Positions 56,088-63,883 of a DNA stretch of 64,000 bases are shown one piece after another. Numbering within the stretch: position 1 is the stretch's first letter; every line of letters begins with the position of its first letter. Source of the stretch: SVEL01 sp045125245 (lineage in GTDB: Bacteria > Bacillota > Clostridia > Lachnospirales > Lachnospiraceae); assembly GCA_045125245.1 (NCBI GenBank), contig JBGVNF010000021.1, positions 107,490-171,489 on the forward strand, written 5' to 3'. The notes below the pieces were generated by a model, which worked only from the letters and a program-made list of their open reading frames with translations, was not told the origin of the DNA and did no database searches. Made by a program: the position numbers and the translations under genes.

Positions 56088-56495
56088 CTAAGATTCTCTC
56101 ACATACACTGCTGCTCTAGAAATAAATTTTAAATTCCCTTTATTATCATGGCTTCTCGTAACATCACCAACCTTCCCCTCTCTGACACGAGAATTAAACA
56201 TTTTTCCAAGTCTTGCGCGTACAATGGAAGGTTTAAGATTTGAATCTTCCGCTTTTACAACTGATATTTCTGTAAAAGAAGGCAGATCCACTAATGTAAA
56301 GTCGACCCCCATAGGCTGCTTTTTTGCCTCAGTTTCAAGTGTAATTAGAGCCTGCTGATAGTCAAATGGACTCTGCTTATACAATTTCTCTAATATAGTT
56401 ATCAGATACACATTGACTGTACAATTATGTTTATCAGCATCTTCTTGAAGAAGTTCAAATAAATCGTCGTCAATAGATAAATTAATACGTGCCAT
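56088..56495 (-). CDS. Ribbon-helix-helix DNA-binding protein, likely operon autoregulator
   Basis: The ATG at 56495 (MARINLSIDDDLFELLQEDA) is 6 bases after GGAGGTG and gives 135 residues. Residues 1-45 are a ribbon-helix-helix domain of Arc/CopG type. The C-terminal part (FTLVDLP, then IVRARLGKMFNSRVREGKVGDV) resembles DUF1413-like tails, though I am not certain. Such proteins commonly repress their own operons, as antitoxins or plasmid regulators do. Two exact direct repeats in its promoter fit this role. Confidence 0.7.
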   Translation of the reverse strand: MARINLSIDDDLFELLQEDADKHNCTVNVYLITILEKLYKQSPFDYQQALITLETEAKKQPMGVDFTLVDLPSFTEISVVKAEDSNLKPSIVRARLGKMFNSRVREGKVGDVTRSHDNKGNLKFISRAAVYVRES

Positions 56496-56539
56496 AATAT
56501 GCACCTCCAATTATTTAATACTCAAGCTGCTTTGTGACA

Positions 56540-56553
56540 TTGTGCAACTCTGT
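56540..56553. repeat. Direct repeat copy 1 in the RHH operon promoter
   Basis: TTGTGCAACTCTGT, identical to 56573-56586 and 33 bases from it. It lies just downstream of the -10 box, near the expected transcription start. Confidence 0.8.
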
Positions 56554-56560
56554 TATTTTT

Positions 56561-56589
56561 ATTATACGAAGGTTGTGCAACTCTGTCAA
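56561..56589 (-). promoter_or_regulatory. Consensus promoter of the RHH operon
   Basis: On the minus strand TTGACA (56584-56589), a 17-base spacer and TATAAT (56561-56566) give a perfect housekeeping promoter. One direct repeat fills most of the spacer, and the other lies at the transcription start, so bound protein should block RNA polymerase. Confidence 0.88.
56573..56586. repeat. Direct repeat copy 2 in the RHH operon promoter
   Basis: TTGTGCAACTCTGT, identical to 56540-56553. It overlaps the spacer and -35 edge of the promoter. Confidence 0.8.
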
Positions 56590-56651
56590 TAATAAAATTA
56601 AAAATAACAAAAAATGCTCCAAAACCGGAACTTCTTTGCCGTGCAGCATTG

Positions 56652-57590
56652 CTACACTACCTTAAACATTTTCTGTGATACCGCTTTTGCATCATTCTTT
56701 TTCTCAATCTCTGCCTGCGCTTTTCTAAATTTCTCCATCCATTTTAGTTCTTCCTCTGCATCATCAAAGCTGATATGTGTTTACACATTCATGGTAACGC
56801 TGATATCCGAGTGTCCCATGAGGTATTGTAGCGTCTTTGGATTCATTCCCGATTTTGCCATGTTGGAGCAATAAGTGTGGCGGCATACATGAGTAGTAAT
56901 GTTCGGCATCTGCACTCTGTAAATATCGTTATACCTGCCGACCATGCGATTGAACCTGTGCTGCCAGTGCATTGCTACTAATTGATTGCCGTCATCATCG
57001 TAAAAAAGGAATCCTGTATGACCGTCAATCACCTTTTCCAACTTAGGTGGCTCTCTATCCTCAATAATGGTTTGGAACATCTGTACCACATTCTCGGTTA
57101 TTGGAACGTTCCTTTTTCCCGCCTCGGTTTTTGATTATTCTATAATGTATCGTACATCACAGGTTATTTGTAATTGATGGTGTATACTTACAGTTATATT
57201 CTCAAGGACGATATCCTTAAGAGTCAAAACACAGAATTCCGAAATACGCATTCCCGTGTTAAAAAGAATGTACACCGCCTCATAATACTTGCAGTAGCAA
57301 ACATCATCATGCACAAACTTTAGGAACTTTCTTATCTGCTCCTGGCTGATTATCTCTCTGATAACACTGTCATTTACCACAACATCCACAAGCTGAAATC
57401 CGAATGTTTTTTTACCAAAATGTTATCAGCCACTGCCATCTGAAAGGCTGGTCTGAGCATACCTCTTAAGGTATGAATAGAACTATAACTTTTGCCATCT
57501 TCCCATTGCAACTTTATTAAAAATAACTTTTCATCAAAAGTTTTCACATTCTGATTTTCTTCTGTTCGAAAGGTTACGCCAGCGCAATAA
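56652..57590 (-). pseudogene. Tyrosine integrase pseudogene (Tn916/Tn1549 type)
   Basis: The minus strand encodes a typical Tn916/Tn1549-like integrase in pieces. WEDGKSYSSIHTLRGMLRPAFQMAV comes first, then a frameshift at the A-run 57407-57413. The catalytic core VDVVVNDSVIREIISQEQIRKF with Arg in TGMRISE follows, and an in-frame TAA at 57135-57137. The frame continues through KTEAGKRNVPIT and the HxxR box THVCRHTYCSNMAKSGM. A second TAA lies at 56781-56783, where the nucleophilic Tyr of NVYTH should be. The frame then runs THISFDDAEEE to a TAG at 56652. The 5' end is not clear. The gene is dead. Confidence 0.88.
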
Positions 57591-57789
57591 AAACCTATGA
57601 ATTACACACCACTGCATTCATACGATTTTCTTTGATTTCATAATATTATTTTTTTTGCCATGATAAGGATGCTCTAGGGAGCCCCCCTGTGCAATTTAGT
57701 AAAAATTTGTGTAGTAGGAGTCGCCAGTCTTCTTTCTCAAAACCTGTATATATTCTTTTCCTCACACCACTATTTTTCCAACATTAATA

Positions 57790-57818
57790 TTGCTTTTGTT
57801 CGCCATTGCGTATATAAT
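57790..57818 (+). promoter_or_regulatory. Promoter of the methyltransferase gene
   Basis: TTGCTT (57790-57795), a 17-base spacer and TATAAT (57813-57818) lie about 30 bases before the ATG. Confidence 0.75.
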
Positions 57819-57834
57819 AATTATTATAATTATT
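57816..57834. promoter_or_regulatory. Perfect 19-bp palindrome over the methyltransferase transcription start
   Basis: AATAATTAT and ATAATTATT flank a single T. It covers the end of the -10 box and the likely start site, a typical repressor position. It is AT-only, so chance is possible. Confidence 0.45.
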
Positions 57835-57846
57835 TAGGAGGACTCT

Positions 57847-60012
57847 ATGGATTATATATCAGTAAAAGAAGCTGCAGTAAAATTTGAGCTGTCAGAAAGA
57901 CGTGTCCAAAAGCTCTGCGAAACTAATAGGATTGATGGGTGCAGCATGGTAAGTGGTGTTTGGTTAATTCCTGCCACTGCAATCAAACCATCAGACGAAA
58001 GATTATCTGAAATCCCCGATTCTATTGATTGTATAACACTAAAGGAACTGTGCGAAGAATTATCAATTTCTACCGCCACAGGGAGAAACTGGATTAAACT
58101 TGGAAAATTATCCCCAGAATATACTGAAAAAAAGACACCTTATTTTTCAAAGAATTATGTAGAAACTTTACGCACAGAACTTCAATCGGGCGAAAATAAA
58201 GCTCTAAAAAGCAGAAGGAATAAAAAATATGTATCCGGCAATTCCTTATACAATTCCTACGTTTCAGAGCAATGCAAAAATATACCTACTTTGCAAAAAC
58301 TATTAGCACTAGCATCAGACAGTAATATTGATTTAGATGTTGCAACCATTCAACTATTAGTCGCAGACTGCGCCTTGCATTTATTTATTTCAAAAAACAA
58401 TATACAAACAAAAGAGCGCAATAATGTATTACTACAATTTCTTTTAAGAGAACTTTCAATAGGAGAATATGATCGTTTGATTTATGATTTAATAGAAAAT
58501 ACAGATTTTGCCATAAACTTTTGTAAAAAACATCCTTTGCTTTTTAATATTGAATATATTTATGAAGCCAACGAAGATGTATTAGGTCTTATCTATATTT
58601 CTTGTAAAAACATCGGGAACAGAAAAGCTACAGGCTCATACTATACTTCTACAAAAGTTGTTAAAACCCTTATTAACAAACTTGATTTTCAAGAGTCTCA
58701 GAAAATACTGGACCCTTGTTGTGGAACCGGAAACTTCCTCTTGCAGTTACCAGAACACATTACATTTAATTCAGTGTATGGCAACGATATAGATATCACA
58801 AGTGTCAAAATCACTAGACTGAATATGGCGTTAAAATATGATGTTCATATCACAGCAATTTACGACCATATAACCGAGTTAGACTATTTGATTAACTACA
58901 CAAACAAAGATTTCCAATATATAATCGGCAATCCACCTTGGGGGTATGAATTTTCAGAAGACGAGAAATCAAAACTTAGAAGTATATACAAATCTACCTC
59001 TGGAAAAAATATCGAATCCTACGATATATTTATTGAACAGGCTCTTAAGCATCTTTCCGATAACGGTCATTTAACATATGTGCTTCCGGAAGCAATACTA
59101 AATGTTAAAGCTCATACAGATATTCGTAAGATAATACTCGAAAGCTGCTCAATTAAAAATCTTGATTTTTTAGGCAATGCTTTTGACGGTGTACAATGTC
59201 CATGTATTATTCTTGATTTACAATATACACACTCTACACTGTCAACTTTAGGTATGAATGTTAATACAGGCACAGAGTCATTTACAATTAAAACCGAACG
59301 TACAATAAGCTCAGAATATTTTAGTTTCACAACCGCAGATGCCGAATACAATGTTATGAATAAAATCAGAAACATTCCAAACGCATCTTACCTACTTGGA
59401 AATGCTGATTTTGCATTAGGAATTGTAACAGGAAATAACAAGGAATATATTTCTGATAAAAAGACTGAGTCGAATGAAATGGTATTGAAAGGAGCTGATA
59501 TCAGCAAATATCATATCAACCCAACCACCAATTATATCATTTTTAAACCTGAAATCTTCCAACAGATAGCACCAACAGAAATGTATCGTGCTCAAGAAAA
59601 ATTATTATACAGATTCATAAGTAGTCAATTAGTTTTTGCCTATGACGATAAACAAACTCTTTCTCTTAACAGCTGTAATATTGTCATACCTAAAATACCG
59701 GGTATAAAAATGAAATATGTACTCGCAATACTTAATTCCAGAATTGCCCAATTCATTTATAAAAGAGAATTTAATTCTGTAAAAGTATTACGTTCGCATA
59801 TCGAGAATATTCCTATTCCGACAGTGGATGATTCAACACAAGATGAAATTATTACCCTTACAGAGAAGCTTATTTCTGGACTTAAACTACCCGAAGCAGA
59901 AAAAGTATATGACGAATTAGATATTCTTGTTTCTCGCACATTTAATCTAAATTCTGACGAGTTCGAAATTATAAAGAAAGCTGTTGATGGCGAAAACAAA
60001 TTCTTAGCCTAA
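57847..60012 (+). CDS. N6-adenine DNA methyltransferase with tandem N-terminal HTH-like segments
   Basis: The 721-residue protein should methylate adenine in the recognition site of this restriction system. Residues 1-42 (YISVKEAAVKFELSERRVQKLC) and 62-110 (ITLKELCEELSISTATGRNWI) resemble excisionase/MerR-type helix-turn-helix units. Motif X lies near 259-276 (TGSYYTS), motif I at 288-299 (DPCCGTGNF) and motif IV at 361-367 (GNPPWGY). The C-terminal 250 residues form a TaqI-like target recognition domain ending near SHIENIPIP. This is gamma-type motif order. GGAGG precedes the ATG. It converges with the nuclease operon. Confidence 0.88.
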   Translation: MDYISVKEAAVKFELSERRVQKLCETNRIDGCSMVSGVWLIPATAIKPSDERLSEIPDSIDCITLKELCEELSISTATGRNWIKLGKLSPEYTEKKTPYFSKNYVETLRTELQSGENKALKSRRNKKYVSGNSLYNSYVSEQCKNIPTLQKLLALASDSNIDLDVATIQLLVADCALHLFISKNNIQTKERNNVLLQFLLRELSIGEYDRLIYDLIENTDFAINFCKKHPLLFNIEYIYEANEDVLGLIYISCKNIGNRKATGSYYTSTKVVKTLINKLDFQESQKILDPCCGTGNFLLQLPEHITFNSVYGNDIDITSVKITRLNMALKYDVHITAIYDHITELDYLINYTNKDFQYIIGNPPWGYEFSEDEKSKLRSIYKSTSGKNIESYDIFIEQALKHLSDNGHLTYVLPEAILNVKAHTDIRKIILESCSIKNLDFLGNAFDGVQCPCIILDLQYTHSTLSTLGMNVNTGTESFTIKTERTISSEYFSFTTADAEYNVMNKIRNIPNASYLLGNADFALGIVTGNNKEYISDKKTESNEMVLKGADISKYHINPTTNYIIFKPEIFQQIAPTEMYRAQEKLLYRFISSQLVFAYDDKQTLSLNSCNIVIPKIPGIKMKYVLAILNSRIAQFIYKREFNSVKVLRSHIENIPIPTVDDSTQDEIITLTEKLISGLKLPEAEKVYDELDILVSRTFNLNSDEFEIIKKAVDGENKFLA

Positions 60013-60018
60013 TCCTCA

Positions 60019-60060
60019 AATGAGCCAATAACTAAAATAGACATTGGCTCATTTTTTTTT
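60019..60060 (+). terminator. Terminator between methyltransferase and nuclease genes
   Basis: An 11-bp stem (60019-60029 with 60043-60053) is followed on the plus strand by eight T, between two convergent genes. Confidence 0.88.
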
Positions 60061-60790
60061 ACAATTTTCCTTTTCTTCTTACAGCATTAAGAACATCTTT
60101 CTCGTCTACAAGAAATGGTTTTAATTCCTCCTCAGTCATAAATACCTGCCCTTCGAAAACTTCCACTCCCGCAACACCAGTATTTTCATTTCTATGCTGC
60201 GAACCTAATTTACCAGTCTTTTGCAATTCATCACTTGTAAGTACCCAATATAACAAGTCATCTCGGCATACTCCAATCCAAATAAACACATCACAACAAG
60301 AAGGCTTTAACTGCTGATAATGGTACTTAAATCCATTAACTGTAGCTTCTGAATGTAGATACGCCCTGCTAGCAAGACTTCCACCTGTTTTAGTACTATT
60401 TGCTCTACAAGCCTTTACTTCAATTCTTATTCCATCAAGCCATAAATCGAATTCTCCATCAAAGTCTGGATATATTGATGATATATTTTCCTTTGTGGCT
60501 TTTACAAACTCCGGGAACAAACCTAATATGTGTTTCTCTCCCCATGTTTCACCAAATGTACGTGGAGCCATATCAAATAAATCTAAGTACTGATTTCTTT
60601 TTGCATATTCATTATATAATTCCATATATTTTCTATAATCGATAGTCTGTGTTCCTAAAAGATAAGCCAACATTCTTCCCTCTGTACTGAACGGGAATAC
60701 TGACTTCTCACTTTTTATTACCTCTATAGTATTTTTATCTCCGCCAGATTGATTCAAAAGCATATCCAATTCATTTCTTAATTGCTTCAT
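60059..60790 (-). CDS. PD-(D/E)XK nuclease, probable type II restriction endonuclease
   Basis: The 243-residue protein has a PD-(D/E)XK core: a possible helix Glu near 81-85 (GETWGEKH), Asp115 in GEFDLWLDG, then IRIEVKACRA with Glu124 and Lys126. Its size fits a type II endonuclease, and it lies against the methyltransferase. GGGAGG precedes the ATG. It is the last gene of the controller operon, 13 bases after the second nuclease gene. The recognition site cannot be read from sequence. Confidence 0.75.
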   Translation of the reverse strand: MKQLRNELDMLLNQSGGDKNTIEVIKSEKSVFPFSTEGRMLAYLLGTQTIDYRKYMELYNEYAKRNQYLDLFDMAPRTFGETWGEKHILGLFPEFVKATKENISSIYPDFDGEFDLWLDGIRIEVKACRANSTKTGGSLASRAYLHSEATVNGFKYHYQQLKPSCCDVFIWIGVCRDDLLYWVLTSDELQKTGKLGSQHRNENTGVAGVEVFEGQVFMTEEELKPFLVDEKDVLNAVRRKGKL

Positions 60791-60803
60791 TTGTAAACCT
60801 CCC

Positions 60804-61793
60804 TTAGTTATCTTCGTTATTTAAAAGTGAATATAAATCTTTATATGATAACCATCCTAAAAAGTAATCACTTCCCAAATGCCATTCTATGTTTGAATTA
60901 GTAATATGGAATTGTCCTTCACCTTCATTACCTCTATGTTGTTTTGTAGATAAATTAGGAATAGTATCTTTTTCAATTGCAGCAACTCCATTCTCATACA
61001 GATTCAAAATAGATTCATATTTATCATCTATTTTAATATTATCATCTAAGAGTATTGTTTTAACATCGTCTAACTCAATCAATAAAGAACAATCCTGTAT
61101 GATATTTCTAGCCTTATCAAAATGAGCATCATTATTTGCAGCGATTTCTTCCAATTCCCCTTTAGCTTTATCAAGCAAATCCGGTATACTATCCTTCTTT
61201 CCACCCTCTATTCTATTTTTGATATACGTGATATCTCTGTTAGCTTGACTTCCTATTCTGGGCTGTACTTCATCCAAATTTTTCTTTATTTTCATCAAGG
61301 CCGAAGCGTATTTCTTAAATCTTTTAATTGTAAAAAAATCAAGCATATTTGAAGATGACATCATAAAAATAGCAATCTGTTCTTCAAAAAACAATCCATA
61401 ATACAACTTTGAAAAATGAACTGGTTTAACTTGTTGAATATTGCAATCAAAGTTTTTTGTTGATCGTTCTGATGCCTTAACCTTCCTGTTAACAATTGCC
61501 CGAGAATTGTCAATACATACTGATAATGCATTGTCTTCATCAATTTCAGTTTCTTCCTTTTCTCTAACACACGAAAACTTAACTTCAATATGTTCTTCGT
61601 TTCCATCTTCGTTGATAACAACCAAATCATATTCCGTAGTTCCATTTGGATAACGATAATCATATAATTTCTTTATCATTATCTCTGGTATCTTTCCAAA
61701 CCTTATTGTTTCTAGATTAAACAGTCCATCTCTTAACTTTTCTTCTGTTGCTGGATTCAATTCCGTATCATATAGTTCATTATGTAGTTTCAT
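60804..61793 (-). CDS. Second PD-(D/E)XK-type protein of the restriction locus
   Basis: The 329-residue protein also has a nuclease signature: Glu37 in GKIPEIMIKKL, Asp56 in TEYDLVVI and Glu70/Lys72 in HIEVKFSCV. The remaining 240 residues are mainly helical and Lys/Asp-rich and may bind DNA or a partner. It shows no obvious similarity to its neighbour outside the core. AAAGGAG precedes the ATG. It lies 6 bases after the controller gene. It could be the endonuclease, a second subunit or an accessory nuclease. Confidence 0.7.
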   Translation of the reverse strand: MKLHNELYDTELNPATEEKLRDGLFNLETIRFGKIPEIMIKKLYDYRYPNGTTEYDLVVINEDGNEEHIEVKFSCVREKEETEIDEDNALSVCIDNSRAIVNRKVKASERSTKNFDCNIQQVKPVHFSKLYYGLFFEEQIAIFMMSSSNMLDFFTIKRFKKYASALMKIKKNLDEVQPRIGSQANRDITYIKNRIEGGKKDSIPDLLDKAKGELEEIAANNDAHFDKARNIIQDCSLLIELDDVKTILLDDNIKIDDKYESILNLYENGVAAIEKDTIPNLSTKQHRGNEGEGQFHITNSNIEWHLGSDYFLGWLSYKDLYSLLNNEDN

Positions 61794-61799
61794 TTGTAT

Positions 61800-62006
61800 T
61801 TATTCTCCTTTCACTTTTTCAACCACTACAAAAAGAGTTGAAACAGGCACATCAACTCCCTCTGCTATCTTATATATATTCTTAAGAGAAATATTACGTT
61901 TTCCAGCTTCAACTGATGCATAATAAGTTCTATCCATTCCAATAGATAACGCAAACTTTTCCTGACTTAATCCTCTTTCTTCTCTCAGTTTCTTTATACT
62001 AATCAA
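61800..62006 (-). CDS. Restriction-modification controller (C) protein, XRE-type HTH
   Basis: The 68-residue protein is a single helix-turn-helix domain (KKLREERGLSQEKFALSIGMDRTYYASVEAGKRNIS), closely resembling C proteins such as C.Esp1396I, which activate and then repress their own operon. The C-box upstream supports this. The only in-frame start is TTG at 62006, with no ribosome binding site of its own. GGAGG and an ATG at 62023 open a six-codon leader whose TGA overlaps that TTG. Re-initiation or slippage on the A5T5 run could join the two. Confidence 0.82.
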   Translation of the reverse strand: MISIKKLREERGLSQEKFALSIGMDRTYYASVEAGKRNISLKNIYKIAEGVDVPVSTLFVVVEKVKGE

Positions 62007-62023
62007 AAATTTTTCTGAATCAT
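62003..62023 (-). CDS. Six-codon leader ORF overlapping the controller gene start
   Basis: ATG at 62023, 10 bases after GGAGG (62034-62038), encodes MIQKNF and stops at TGA 62003-62005. That stop overlaps the TTG start of the controller gene as TTGA. One extra T in the T5 run would fuse the two frames. Confidence 0.5.
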   Translation of the reverse strand: MIQKNF

Positions 62024-62047
62024 AGTTCTAATTCCTCCAATATAATT

Positions 62048-62089
62048 ATTTTATGTTTTATACGACTTTAAGGCAACGGATTATAAGTC
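62048..62089 (-). promoter_or_regulatory. Controller promoter with C-box operator
   Basis: The C-box spans 62064-62089 on the minus strand: left half GACTTATAATC, then CGTTGC, right half CTTAAAGTC. It is very close to the C.Esp1396I-type operator (GACTTATAGTC, CGTG, then TATAGTC). A -35 TTGCCT (62071-62076) inside it and a -10 TAAAAT (62048-62053) are 17 bases apart. Confidence 0.82.
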
Positions 62090-62148
62090 ACAACAAATAC
62101 ATAAAAATACGCCAAGTAAATAAATCTCACTTATCGGATCAATCATCA

Positions 62149-62616
62149 TTATAAAATACAGATGTCATCTTTACTGATATCACTAAAATCATTTTCTATT
62201 TGGTAGCCTGTATATTGTTTGTTTGCATCAAGCCATTTTAATACATCCGGCTTTTTATCTAAAAAATGGAATGATATAGGTATCTTTAATTCTGGATACT
62301 TTTCGTGAAGTTCAACTATGCTTATAGGTTCTATTTCTTTAAACCAAAGTACCTTCATCGCAAATTTATTTCTCTGCATAAAATCCTGTATACGAGCAAT
62401 AACTTCCGCATCATCTTGATATCGAAACAACCAATCTGATAATAGTTCTCTTCGAGATAGCCCTATCTCCGCCACTATCTGCTGTCGAGGTTTACCTAAA
62501 TACAAAAAAGCACGTACCTCTTCATTACAGAACTTCTTCCTGTGTTCAAATATCTTATCTCCATTTCTTAATGCCGAATACCACTTTTCATCAAAACTTA
62601 GTAGTATCGTTCTCAT
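62149..62616 (-). CDS. ASCH/PUA-like domain protein
   Basis: The 155-residue protein begins MRTILLSFDEKWYSALRNGDKIFEHRKKF, the start of an ASCH domain (PUA-like fold that binds RNA or modified nucleotides). It continues with a variable insert and ends in DISKDDICIL. AAAAGGAAG precedes the ATG. It lies upstream of the controller gene on the same strand, with the C-box between them. Its link to the restriction system is by position only. Confidence 0.65.
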   Translation of the reverse strand: MRTILLSFDEKWYSALRNGDKIFEHRKKFCNEEVRAFLYLGKPRQQIVAEIGLSRRELLSDWLFRYQDDAEVIARIQDFMQRNKFAMKVLWFKEIEPISIVELHEKYPELKIPISFHFLDKKPDVLKWLDANKQYTGYQIENDFSDISKDDICIL

Positions 62617-62804
62617 AATTCACTTCCTTTTCTTATGCATCCAACCTTGCTCCCTTAGTAGTATCACCCCTTCTATCTGCCTTATTTTGCCCTGTGTTGC
62701 CCCACTTCTCAAAGTGTTGCATTGATACAAAACTGACATGACGTGGCAGATAAATAATACCTTAATCGTTTTTAAGCTCCTTCAAAATCCCTGTATTCAC
62801 TAGC

Positions 62805-62832
62805 AAGGAGACACCTTTTAAGGCATCTCCTT
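62805..62832 (-). terminator. Possible weak terminator after the HD-GYP-like gene
   Basis: Arms AAGGAGA (62805-62811) and TCTCCTT (62826-62832), with further partial pairing inside, lie just past the stop. A T-run is missing, so function is uncertain. Confidence 0.4.
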
Positions 62833-62839
62833 TGATAAA

Positions 62840-63883
62840 CTATAATATCTCTTCAATAAAAATAGTACGTTCCACTCCAAGATCTATAATCTTATCTTCC
62901 GTTATCGGTCTATTAACTCTATTATAATAAACCTTTATTATCGGTCTTGGACCTTCATTTTTTCTGATATTAGATACAATTCCAACCTCCTTGGTTGATA
63001 ATCTAACCATTACGCCAAGAGGATAAATTGGAATATTATTTACAAAAGCTTTTACCACTTCTGGATCATAGTATATTCCACTCGCACCATAAATCTCTTC
63101 AACAGCCATATAAGGTGATACATTTTCATATGTAATCGCAGCTGAATACTTAGTACATAAGCCGATAATTCTTGCTAGCAGTGGAATTTCCTCTCCTTTA
63201 GCTCCTTTTGGATAACCGCTACCGTCGTATTTTTCATGGTGAAATTGTATACAGTTAGCTATTACTCTCGGAATATTCTTCTGAATGGCAAAATAATATC
63301 CATAAGTTGGATGTTCACGCCATAAACTCTCCTGTGCTGGTGTCATTGGAGATATATTAAGCAGTGTAGGCATCTCTGCCACACCAATATTGTGAAGAAG
63401 ACCACCTGTAACAGCACATAATATGTTCTCCGCGTCAAGTCCTATGCTACCAGCAACAAGACCTGAAAGCACTGCAGTTTGAACACTATGTTCATACAGT
63501 TTAACTTTATCAATAATACGAAGTTCCACCATAAATTCAAGCACAGCTTCGTTCTTCGCAATTTTAGGAATAATTTTTTCAAGTACATCTGCTACTTTTA
63601 CTACTCTATCGCTTTTATTAGCTTCAGGACTGTGTGGTGCAATACGTCTAAGGACTCTTATAAAATCTTCCACCAACTGAGTCTGCATCTTGTCCGATGG
63701 CGTAATAAGATGTGTATATCTATCCGCTACATTAATAAGCTTTATACCATACTCATGCAATTTATCAATATTTTTAATACTAAGAATAGTTCCAGTACTT
63801 AATAATGTCTTCCCATCAGGCAAAACAACAGCCTGTTCAAGTTTCATTCCAGGTTTAACATCTGACAAATGAAGTTCACTCAT
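62840..63883 (-). CDS. HD-GYP-like domain protein, probably catalytically inactive
   Basis: The ATG at 63883 (MSELHLSDVKPGM) has GGAGG upstream and gives 347 residues. The N-terminal 60 residues resemble the DUF3391/PilZ-type lead of HD-GYP proteins. The HD-GYP domain (about 125-290) keeps YEHSVQTA and FHHEKYDGSGYPKG. The HD pair reads HN (GLLHNIGVAEMP), the following Lys is Val, and the later metal Asp (VADxxDA) is replaced in IIGLCTKYSAAIT. Intact members hydrolyse cyclic di-GMP; this one may only bind it. Confidence 0.82.
   Translation of the reverse strand: MSELHLSDVKPGMKLEQAVVLPDGKTLLSTGTILSIKNIDKLHEYGIKLINVADRYTHLITPSDKMQTQLVEDFIRVLRRIAPHSPEANKSDRVVKVADVLEKIIPKIAKNEAVLEFMVELRIIDKVKLYEHSVQTAVLSGLVAGSIGLDAENILCAVTGGLLHNIGVAEMPTLLNISPMTPAQESLWREHPTYGYYFAIQKNIPRVIANCIQFHHEKYDGSGYPKGAKGEEIPLLARIIGLCTKYSAAITYENVSPYMAVEEIYGASGIYYDPEVVKAFVNNIPIYPLGVMVRLSTKEVGIVSNIRKNEGPRPIIKVYYNRVNRPITEDKIIDLGVERTIFIEEIL

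Larger units (their letters stand above)
54492..57846. mobile_element. Decayed integrative element remnant (Tn916/Tn1549-type integrase plus cargo)
   Basis: Between a conserved phosphatase gene and the restriction locus lie a broken Tn916/Tn1549-like integrase and four genes of accessory character in one minus-strand operon. Conjugation and replication genes are missing, so the element cannot be intact. Exact ends and att sites were not identified; the boundaries given are simply the surrounding genes. Confidence 0.5.
57561..57846. other. Non-coding spacer between integrase remnant and methyltransferase gene
   Basis: I see no gene here apart from the frayed integrase 5' end. The right end holds the methyltransferase promoter and a palindrome. 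A short GC-rich stretch (AGGGAGCCCCCCTG near 57677) stands out from the AT-rich surroundings, but I cannot assign it. Confidence 0.5.

Noticed and set aside
57718..57735. Possible C-box upstream of the methyltransferase (two AGTC units)
   Set aside because: The units are in the same orientation and lie more than 50 bases upstream of the -35; no palindrome.
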